A stretch of DNA of 17,617 nt, from NCBI GenBank assembly GCA_002426755.1, contig DINI01000035.1, positions 81,814-99,430 on the forward strand, written 5' to 3'. Source of the DNA: Flavobacteriaceae bacterium UBA5544. Lineage in GTDB: Bacteria > Bacteroidota > Bacteroidia > Flavobacteriales > Flavobacteriaceae. The notes below the pieces were generated by a model, which made no database searches, was not told the origin of the DNA, and saw nothing but the letters and a program-made list of their open reading frames with translations. How positions within the stretch are numbered: position 1 is the first letter of the stretch; every line of letters begins with the position of its first letter. Shown piece after piece: positions 1 through 6,295 of the stretch. A program made the translations under genes and the position numbers.

Positions 1-306
1 GGTTCGCGCAAAGTCAATCAACTTTTGGGCTTCGTCATAATCTTCATTGTTCACCAAAAGCCTGATATAGTCTGGATACACATCTGGAATATCCAATCGC
101 ACTGACAAGGCTTTTTCGTAATACTCCTTTGCAGCTTCATAATCGCCCAACTGCTCTGCTTGTGCTTTTGCCATTAAGCAAAGTGCCTTAACGTTTTCCG
201 GGTCATAAGACAAGGCATAGTTCAAAGCTTCCATCGCTTTTTCAAGTTCCCATGGATAGGCTTCCATCGCACGAAATAAATACCTGTTGTGTAAATTAGT
301 TTCCAT
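1..306 (-). CDS. TPR-repeat protein, N-terminal part (runs off window)
   Basis: The reverse strand is open for 102 codons from an ATG at 306 to the window edge, so the C-terminus is missing. An in-frame ATG also lies at 315. The translation begins METNLHNRYLF and has the alternating helix pattern of tetratricopeptide repeats: 'ALNYALSYDPENVKALCLMAKAQ' near residues 27-50, then a second helix pair with 'YEAAKEYYEKAL'. TPR proteins are protein-protein interaction scaffolds. No signal peptide is visible, so it is probably cytoplasmic. I see no clear promoter directly upstream, and the nearest upstream signal is the terminator at 397-430. Expression may therefore come from read-through of the small unit upstream. 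The specific role is unknown. Confidence 0.75.
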   Translation of the reverse strand, partial: METNLHNRYLFRAMEAYPWELEKAMEALNYALSYDPENVKALCLMAKAQAEQLGDYEAAKEYYEKALSVRLDIPDVYPDYIRLLVNNEDYDEAQKLIDFART

Positions 307-396
307 TATATTCATAAATTATTAGTGTCTTAAAAGCGCATAACTTTTATGTGCCCTAAAACTGTTCAGATTGATGTATTCTTGATTTTTTGGAAT

Positions 397-430
397 AAAA
401 AAATCCGAAACAGTTGGTTTGCTTCGGATT
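397..430 (-). terminator. Intrinsic terminator or attenuator of the small unit upstream of the TPR gene
   Basis: An 8-bp perfect stem (AATCCGAA / TTCGGATT, positions 402-409 and 423-430) with a 13-nt loop is followed on the minus strand by seven T residues (403-397). The 5' arm in the RNA (CCGAAGC, 427-421) is also perfectly complementary to GCTTCGG at 469-463, inside the end of the 25-codon ORF. Two mutually exclusive folds are therefore possible. Confidence 0.75.
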
Positions 431-450
431 CTTCTCTTGAAAGTAATTAT

Positions 451-528
451 CTACAGAAAATACCGAAGCCGTGTGAATGACTCTAGGTCATATCCTTTTG
501 GTTGAAATGCTGTACTTATGTGACGCAT
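451..528 (-). CDS. Candidate small ORF, 25 aa (small protein or leader peptide)
   Basis: ATG at 528 opens 25 codons ending in TAG at 451. The peptide starts MRHISTAFQPKGYD and ends RLRYFL, and resembles no family I know. Support comes from context. There is a promoter-like element at 588-619, a hairpin at 560-583 that would sit at the RNA 5' end, an A/T-rich start region typical of Bacteroidota, and a terminator 20 nt after the stop. The last codons (CGG CTT CGG) contain the sequence that can pair with the terminator's 5' arm, which is how an attenuator leader peptide would be built. Alternatively the transcript is a non-coding structured RNA, such as a 6S-like RNA, and the ORF is accidental. 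Translation is unproven. Confidence 0.4.
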   Translation of the reverse strand: MRHISTAFQPKGYDLESFTRLRYFL

Positions 529-559
529 GGCTTCTATATATTTAATTTTTGTTCGTTTT

Positions 560-583
560 GCAGAATTGTATTTTGAATTCTGC
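560..583 (-). other. 5'-terminal stem-loop of the small transcript
   Basis: A perfect 8-bp inverted repeat, GCAGAATT / AATTCTGC, has an 8-nt A-rich loop. It starts about five bases after the -7-like element at 588-596, so it would lie at or within a base or two of the predicted transcript 5' end. Hairpins at 5' ends commonly protect an RNA from decay, and that role is inferred here. Confidence 0.5.
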
Positions 584-587
584 GTTG

Positions 588-619
588 CAAAGATTAGAGC
601 AATTTTTGAATTGTGCAAA
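588..619 (-). promoter_or_regulatory. Bacteroidota-type promoter for the small unit
   Basis: Read on the minus strand, TTTG (619-616) is followed after 19 nt by TAATCTTTG (596-588). This is close to the Bacteroidota -33/-7 consensus TTTG and TAnnTTTG, with one extra base inside the -7 element. Predicted initiation is near 583-585. Confidence 0.5.
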
Positions 620-804
620 TAAAATTTTGATTTATTTTATTGATTGTCAATTAGTTATAAAAATTTTTAGACATAGAAATTCCTGTCCGTTTGATACAGA
701 TACTTGAGGTAAATTGCAATAGATTGTTTTTCAATCGCTTACTCTTCAATGGGTTTTATATGTGTTTTTAAATTTCAGATTAAAAAAATTTGGTTTTTTT
801 TCAT
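620..804. other. AT-rich gap with no recognised gene
   Basis: Apart from a weak 5-bp hairpin (GATTG / CAATC near 723-737), I see no ORF, RNA or repeat that I can support between the promoter at 588-619 and the terminator at 805-833. Confidence 0.5.
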
Positions 805-833
805 AAAAAAAAGCGCCCAATTTCTTGGACGCT
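805..833 (-). terminator. Intrinsic terminator downstream of ppc and the 40-aa ORF
   Basis: A 9-bp stem (AGCGTCCAA / TTGGGCGCT on the minus strand, one G-T pair) with a 4-nt GAAA loop is followed by eight T residues. It is 36 nt after the 40-aa ORF stop and about 214 nt after the ppc stop, so it could end either transcript or both. Confidence 0.85.
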
Positions 834-868
834 CGTAAATATTATAGATTTTTTGGTTTAAATCATCT

Positions 869-991
869 TCAAAACAAATCATAAATAGCAACAAAACGTC
901 CTCTCTGGAATGGATTTTTCATCTCAATTCCACGATAATCGTACTGACTAAACAGTGACCAAGGTGCTTTATGTGCTATTGTGTTTCTCAT
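869..991 (-). CDS. Candidate small ORF, 40 aa
   Basis: ATG at 991 opens 40 codons ending in TGA at 869. The peptide begins MRNTIAHKAPWSLF and ends GRFVAIYDLF. I do not recognise it and it has no membrane segment. A -7-like element, CATATTTG, ends at 1000, eight bases before the ATG, with TTTG 21 nt further upstream. Initiation would then fall about five bases before the start codon. A strong terminator follows at 805-833. The frame also stays open upstream to an ATG at 1081 inside ppc, but the promoter position favours the short form. The alternative is that this stretch is simply the ppc 3' untranslated region. Confidence 0.35.
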   Translation of the reverse strand: MRNTIAHKAPWSLFSQYDYRGIEMKNPFQRGRFVAIYDLF

Positions 992-999
992 TTGTGTTG

Positions 1000-1032
1000 C
1001 AAATATGACATATATTTTCTTACAAATCCAAA
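1000..1032 (-). promoter_or_regulatory. Promoter-like element before the 40-aa ORF
   Basis: On the minus strand, TTTG (1032-1029) is followed after 21 nt by CATATTTG (1007-1000), one mismatch from TAnnTTTG. It lies in the 3' intergenic region just after the ppc stop codon. The spacing is slightly long, so confidence is limited. Confidence 0.35.
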
Positions 1033-1046
1033 TTTCCATTGAAAAA

Positions 1047-3632
1047 TTATGCCGAATTCCGACTCGCATTGATGTTTCCAAACAGCGAACGAGTCACCAG
1101 TTTTTCATAGACTTCAATCTGTTCCTTGTCTGGATTTTTCTCTTTCTGAAGTTCCTGAATTTTCTTCAAGGCATATTGCTGAATGGTCAGCAATGGCAAC
1201 ACAATCGATTCGCGAACATCAATCGATGCCTTTCCTGCTGGTTCTTCTTCCATTAAGTTTTTGTAGCCTGTCAGTTTTAAAAGTAAACGTTTTGTGGTTT
1301 CATACTCATCGTGGATGATGTTCCAAAATTCTCCAAATTCTTCATCTTCTGACATGTACTTTGTCAGTCCAAAAAAGGATTTTGATAAGGACATCATACT
1401 GTTTTCTATCAAGGTTTTAAAGAAACTCGATTGTTGATAGAGTTGTTTTACATTTTCAAATTCCCCTTTGTCTTCGTAGCATTTTAAAGCTGTTCCGACG
1501 CCGAAGAAGCCTGGAACGTTTTGTTTTAACTGACTCCAACTTCCAACGAATGGAATGGCACGTAAATCTTCAAACACCAAAGCGTCTGATTTTCCTCGTT
1601 TGGACGGACGGCTTCCAATATTGGTTTTTGCGTAGTATTTTAAGGTACTCATGCGCTCCAAATAAGGCACAAACATTGGATGACTCTTGAAATTCACATA
1701 CGCCTCATAACTCTTGCGAGCCAAGCCATCCATGACTTTCACGTTGTCTTCTGACATTTGAAGATTGGTTTCATTCAATCGATTTAAAATTCCTGAACTT
1801 ATCAATTGTTCCAAATTATATTGCGATGAATCCAAAGTTCCAAAATTTGAAGAAATAGTCTGCCCTTGAATCGTCAATTGCACTTCCTTATCTTCAATCG
1901 TTGGGCCCAAAGAAGCATAAAACTGATGCGTTTTGCCACCACCTCGGGCCGGTGGTCCACCACGTCCGTCAAAGAAAAGGACGGTTACGCCATATTTTCT
2001 CGACATGGCTGTCAAGCGTTCCTTGGCTTTAAAAATTCCCCAATTGGCCATGAGATAACCTCCATCTTTCGTTCCGTCGCTAAAGCCCAGCATGATGGTT
2101 TGTTTATTGCCTCTTTTTTTGAGATGTTTACTGTAAGTTGGATTGGTGTACAATTCTTCCATTATTTCAGGTGCATTTTCCAAATCGGTAATGGTTTCGA
2201 ACAGTGGTCCAATATCAACAGTTAATTCATCTTGGAAAGCCACCAATTTCAGCATGGCATACAATTGCATCACATTTAAGGTCGTTTGATTGTTACTGAT
2301 GATGTAACGGCAACAAGCCTGTTCGCCATTGGAATCTTGAATGGTTTTGATGACTTTCATCGTTTCCAGAGATTTTAAAACATCTTCATCTTGAATCAGG
2401 TTTAAATCAATTTTTCCTTTGACATTGGATAATAATTTGACTTGCTCCTTTTCGGACAAATCGTGATAATTCTTTGGAAAAATATCACCTCCAGAATTTA
2501 TGGACGCATCTACCATCGCATTAAAAACTGTGGTGTGCGCACGACTATCTTGTCTAATATCCAAAATGGCAAAATGATACCCGAACAATTTGGTTTTATT
2601 GATTAAGCTATTGACAGCGTCCACGTACAACGATTGATGGTCTTTAATGATGATTTTTTTTATGGCTTCCAATTCCGCAACGAATTCATCAAGTTCTATG
2701 GTATGTTGTGCGATAGGGCTGATACTGCCTTCGTATAATTTGGATTCCAAATGCGACAGACGTTCTTCAACACCCACAAACGTTAACTTCCGTTTGAGCT
2801 GACGGATGTCTCTGTAATAATTTTTAAGAATGGTATGTTTTAATCGTCTTGCAACTCTCAAAGTGATTTCTGGTGTCACAAAGGGGTTGCCATCTCTATC
2901 GCCACCTGGCCAAAATCCGATATTGATAATGTCGTTGGTCAATGGTTTGTCTTCAAAAATGTTCTGTTGAATATAATCGAAAATTGCTCCAAACGACTTA
3001 TAGAATACATTCTCCAAATACCAAATCAGACTCACAGCTTCGTCATAAGGTGTTGGTTTGGTGTGTTTGAAAAAAGGTGTTTTTCCCAACTGCGCCAACA
3101 AATCATTAATGGTCAATAAATCGTTTTTCTTGATGGCTTCTGTTAAATCAGTGATGATTCCCAGAACAGCACCTGGATAAAACTGGGTTGGATGCGCTGT
3201 CAACACAATTCGGACTTTGAATTCTTCCAAATATTGTTTTAAGGTTTCCAGTTTCTCATCTGAAGTTGCAGATTCTTTCAAACTTCGCAAAGTTCCGATG
3301 CCATCCATATTATTGACAATGGGAAACGATGCGTCTTCAATCGCATCAAATAAAACCACTTGACGTTCTATATATTGGATAAACCGGAACAATAAACTTA
3401 TCTGGCTTTCCTTGCTACGTCTATCTTGATATTTTTTAAAAAAAGTTTCCACGATGGCTGTTGGATTGTTGCCATCAGCAAATCCTTTTTGGCAAGTTTC
3501 ATGAAACAATGGCAATAAGGCACCAGTTTTTGTAATGGTGTCGAAAGGCAAGGTCATGAAAATACTGTTGTAGATTTGATAACGCGATAGCACATTTTGA
3601 TTGAACCGCGTGAGTTTTGGTTGTGTGGACAT
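1047..3632 (-). CDS. ppc: Phosphoenolpyruvate carboxylase
   Basis: This 861-aa cytoplasmic enzyme carboxylates PEP with bicarbonate to oxaloacetate, replenishing the TCA cycle. The catalytic His lies in TAHPTQ (about residues 145-150), where most bacterial enzymes have AHPTE. Other family motifs are GFWPGGDRDGNPF (239-251), LDIRQDS, LGFSDGTKDGG (515-525) and the glycine/arginine loop FFDGRGGPPARGGG (553-566). The usual C-terminal NTG is replaced by SRNSA, so this is a divergent branch, as I recall from Flavobacteriaceae. The frame extends to an ATG at 3680 (877 aa). I prefer the ATG at 3632 because MSTQPKLTRFNQNV matches where the family normally begins, but 3680 would also lie inside a transcript from the promoter at 3705-3733. 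Confidence 0.95.
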   Translation of the reverse strand: MSTQPKLTRFNQNVLSRYQIYNSIFMTLPFDTITKTGALLPLFHETCQKGFADGNNPTAIVETFFKKYQDRRSKESQISLLFRFIQYIERQVVLFDAIEDASFPIVNNMDGIGTLRSLKESATSDEKLETLKQYLEEFKVRIVLTAHPTQFYPGAVLGIITDLTEAIKKNDLLTINDLLAQLGKTPFFKHTKPTPYDEAVSLIWYLENVFYKSFGAIFDYIQQNIFEDKPLTNDIINIGFWPGGDRDGNPFVTPEITLRVARRLKHTILKNYYRDIRQLKRKLTFVGVEERLSHLESKLYEGSISPIAQHTIELDEFVAELEAIKKIIIKDHQSLYVDAVNSLINKTKLFGYHFAILDIRQDSRAHTTVFNAMVDASINSGGDIFPKNYHDLSEKEQVKLLSNVKGKIDLNLIQDEDVLKSLETMKVIKTIQDSNGEQACCRYIISNNQTTLNVMQLYAMLKLVAFQDELTVDIGPLFETITDLENAPEIMEELYTNPTYSKHLKKRGNKQTIMLGFSDGTKDGGYLMANWGIFKAKERLTAMSRKYGVTVLFFDGRGGPPARGGGKTHQFYASLGPTIEDKEVQLTIQGQTISSNFGTLDSSQYNLEQLISSGILNRLNETNLQMSEDNVKVMDGLARKSYEAYVNFKSHPMFVPYLERMSTLKYYAKTNIGSRPSKRGKSDALVFEDLRAIPFVGSWSQLKQNVPGFFGVGTALKCYEDKGEFENVKQLYQQSSFFKTLIENSMMSLSKSFFGLTKYMSEDEEFGEFWNIIHDEYETTKRLLLKLTGYKNLMEEEPAGKASIDVRESIVLPLLTIQQYALKKIQELQKEKNPDKEQIEVYEKLVTRSLFGNINASRNSA

Positions 3633-3704
3633 TGATTTTTTAACTTTCAATAAAAATAGTGAAGCATTTGGAAAGAGCATTACACTTTAATTGTTTTTTA
3701 TGTA

Positions 3705-3733
3705 TAAATGTACATTTTTACCATATTGACAAA
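3705..3733 (-). promoter_or_regulatory. Probable ppc promoter with a short palindrome
   Basis: On the minus strand, TTTG (3733-3730) is followed after 17 nt by TACATTTA (3712-3705), one base from TAnnTTTG. A 12-bp perfect palindrome, AAATGTACATTT (3706-3717), overlaps the -7 element and could be an operator, though AT-rich palindromes of this length can arise by chance. Confidence 0.45.
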
Positions 3734-3780
3734 ATGTTGAGCGAATTCCCATTTTTTAAATATTTCTATCATTTAATTTC

Positions 3781-3809
3781 TTGATATTTCACCATATTTA
3801 ATTACTTTG
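3781..3809 (+). promoter_or_regulatory. Promoter of the MG2/plug-domain gene
   Basis: TTG (3781-3783) is followed after 18 nt by TTACTTTG (3802-3809), one mismatch from TAnnTTTG. Initiation near 3813 would give a leader of about 40 nt before the TTG start at 3855. It is divergent from the ppc promoter. Confidence 0.55.
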
Positions 3810-3854
3810 AACCCTAATTTTCAAATCCAATAACTCTATCTAATCTTTTCTATT

Positions 3855-6236
3855 TTGAAACAAAAAGTTCCATTTATATTCCGCTCTATCCTTTTGACTT
3901 ATTTTTTTGGTTTTAATTGCTTTCATATCCACTCACAAACTACAGAAACAGATAGCAAAATTTTAGCGCCATTCAATGATTACACTAAAATACCTAGGGA
4001 AGTTGCTTATGTGCATCTCAATAAATCTATTTATTTAAAAGGTGAAACACTGGCATTTTCTGCATATGTGTTTGACAAAAACAACAAGACGCTTTCAAAT
4101 CTTACAACCAATTTGTACTGTACTATAAGCGATAAAAACAATGTTGCCATTAAACAAGCATTAATTCGTGTGGAAAACGGTATTGCTTCTGGTCAGTTTT
4201 TTGTGGACAGCCTTTTTACCTCTGGCAACTATACGTTTAAAGCCTATACCAATTGGATGCGTAATTTTAATGAACGCAATTTTTATTCACAGTCTATTGA
4301 GATCATTGATACTGATCTCACTTCAGAGCTCAAAACAAAAACGATTTCCAATGTGGTTGATGCGCAATTTTTACCTGAAGGTGGCCATATAATTGCAAAT
4401 ACCGAAAATTCAATCGGTGTTGTTTTTAAGGATAGTTTAGGGTTTGGAATCCCTTTAGTGGAAGGAAAAATTGTGAATGATCAGGGTGTGGAAATCACCA
4501 CCTTTAAAACCAATGAATTTGGCATTGGAAAATTCAGTTACATCCCAAAAAGTGATATCGTTTATAAAGCGCAATTCAATGTAAACAATAAGAATCAAGA
4601 GCAAACTTTAGGATTTGCCAAACCTAAAGGCATCAATTTAAAGTTGACTGATTTAGGAACTAAAATAGCGCTTACCTTCAATACTAACGCTGCAACGTTA
4701 CCCGAATTAAAAACCAAAGCATACACCCTTACCTTTCATGATGGAAAATCCATAAAGGCGGTCAACATCACTTTTGATGAAAGTACTCAAGTGTCAAAAG
4801 TCGTAGATTATGACGATTTATTCAAAGGAATGAATGTGATTACGTTATTTGATGACCATCAAAATCCAATTCTTGAACGCTTGTTTTTTAAATATGACGG
4901 ATTCAATTTTCTTAAAACAGGAACGATTACTTCAAAAAAAGATATGGATTCCATCAACATTCAATTGCCAATCATTGGAGCCAATCCATCAAAATTTAGC
5001 AGTTTTAGTATTTCAGTCTTACCAAATGGAAGCAAATCTTATAATCAACAACACAATATTGCTTCTTATTCTTTATTACAACCTTATGTAAAAGGGTTTG
5101 TTGAAAATGCTGCATATTATTTTACGGATATTGACAGGAAGAAAAAATATTATTTAGATAATTTATTGCTCACCCAAGGCTGGAGTAGTTATGATTGGGA
5201 CTATCTATTTACAAATGTTCCAAAAAATCTATATGGTTTTGAAACTGGAATTACCATTAATGCTACCGTAAACAGAAGAAATACAGGGCAATTTTTGGTA
5301 TATCCAACTCGAAAGAGCAAATCAAATCTTTTGGCTTTGGACGCAGATGAAAAAACCTTTCAACGAACAGAGTTTTTCCCATATGAAGATGACAAATTAA
5401 AAATAGGCGAAATCCTTAAAAACGGAAAGGTTGAAAAACCATCAGTCTATCTCCAGTTTAATCCTTCAAAAATTCCTGCATTCAATTTAAATTTTGAAGT
5501 TTTGAAACCAAAAGGAAAGACGCTTATGGAATATTCTGATTCAGAAACCTTCAAACCCGCTTGGGAAAAAGTGGAAGAATTGGATGAAGTTGTCATCACC
5601 ACCGAAAAAGAAGCAACTCGTTTGGAAAAATTGAAAAAAAACAGTTATGGCAATATAGACATCTTTGATGACGCCAAACGTCAGCAATTTTTTGACATTG
5701 CCTCTTATCTGTCTGCCAAAGGCTTTAGAGTGACAAGTAACGGTGCTGATTTGTCAATTATCAACACAAGTTCACCAACGCCAAACAATAGAGTTCCTTT
5801 AGTGTATTTAGATCAAGTCTTGCTTTCTGATTTTAATATATTGTTGAATTACCAGATGAACAATGTCGATTATATCATCATCGATAAAAATGGATTTGGG
5901 GAGGGTATCAGAGGCAGTGCAGGTGTTATCAAAATATATACAGACCCAAGCGTATCACTTTATAAACTTTACGGAAAAAGCTATCAAGAATTTGATGTGC
6001 CTTTGACATTCAGCGAAAAGAAACGTTTTTATACGCCTGTTTACACTTCGTATTCAAGTTCGTTTTTTAGAGACTTTGGGGTGATTGGTTGGATATCAAA
6101 CGTTTCTTTGTCTAGCAATGGAAAATTGAGTTTTAATGTTTTTGACACCCAAAATTCTACAATTGACCTTTATATTGAAGGCACAACAGAAGACGGAAGT
6201 TTTATGTCTGAACTAAAAACAATTACCATAAATTAA
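3855..6236 (+). CDS. Exported MG2-like and TonB-plug-domain protein
   Basis: This 793-aa protein has an N-terminal signal peptide (hydrophobic core about 8-22, ending near HSQ at 26-28). Residues about 50-150 look like an MG2-type beta domain of the alpha-2-macroglobulin kind ('HLNKSIYLKGETLAFSAYVFD'-like opening, then 'SGNYTFKAYTNW'). A second beta domain with GIGKFSY covers about 165-235. Residues about 612-700 resemble a TonB-receptor plug, ending RGSAGVIKIYTDP. No 22-strand outer-membrane barrel follows, so it is unlikely to be a transporter by itself. Proteins of this build are common in Bacteroidota and probably sit in the periplasm or at the outer membrane, with roles not known to me. 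The start must be TTG: an in-frame stop lies at 3831-3833 and the next ATG is far downstream, past the signal peptide. Confidence 0.8.
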   Translation: MKQKVPFIFRSILLTYFFGFNCFHIHSQTTETDSKILAPFNDYTKIPREVAYVHLNKSIYLKGETLAFSAYVFDKNNKTLSNLTTNLYCTISDKNNVAIKQALIRVENGIASGQFFVDSLFTSGNYTFKAYTNWMRNFNERNFYSQSIEIIDTDLTSELKTKTISNVVDAQFLPEGGHIIANTENSIGVVFKDSLGFGIPLVEGKIVNDQGVEITTFKTNEFGIGKFSYIPKSDIVYKAQFNVNNKNQEQTLGFAKPKGINLKLTDLGTKIALTFNTNAATLPELKTKAYTLTFHDGKSIKAVNITFDESTQVSKVVDYDDLFKGMNVITLFDDHQNPILERLFFKYDGFNFLKTGTITSKKDMDSINIQLPIIGANPSKFSSFSISVLPNGSKSYNQQHNIASYSLLQPYVKGFVENAAYYFTDIDRKKKYYLDNLLLTQGWSSYDWDYLFTNVPKNLYGFETGITINATVNRRNTGQFLVYPTRKSKSNLLALDADEKTFQRTEFFPYEDDKLKIGEILKNGKVEKPSVYLQFNPSKIPAFNLNFEVLKPKGKTLMEYSDSETFKPAWEKVEELDEVVITTEKEATRLEKLKKNSYGNIDIFDDAKRQQFFDIASYLSAKGFRVTSNGADLSIINTSSPTPNNRVPLVYLDQVLLSDFNILLNYQMNNVDYIIIDKNGFGEGIRGSAGVIKIYTDPSVSLYKLYGKSYQEFDVPLTFSEKKRFYTPVYTSYSSSFFRDFGVIGWISNVSLSSNGKLSFNVFDTQNSTIDLYIEGTTEDGSFMSELKTITIN

Positions 6237-6245
6237 GTGAAGAGC

Positions 6246-6275
6246 AAAAAAAATTCCTCAAATGAGGAATTTTTT
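6246..6275. terminator. Bidirectional terminator between convergent genes
   Basis: Inverted repeat ATTCCTC / GAGGAAT with a 4-nt AAAT loop, flanked by a run of A on the left and T on the right. It can end both the plus-strand MG2/plug gene (stop at 6236) and the minus-strand recQ (stop at 6296). Confidence 0.85.
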
Positions 6276-6295
6276 GGATAATTAATTCTTCATTT

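Noticed and set aside
723..737. GATTG / CAATC hairpin as a terminator
   Set aside because: The stem is only five AT-rich pairs, with no adjoining gene end and no proper T run.
1866..2225. 119-aa plus-strand open frame inside ppc
   Set aside because: It is antisense to well-conserved PEP carboxylase motifs (SDGTKDGG and the GRGG loop), has no family resemblance and no promoter.
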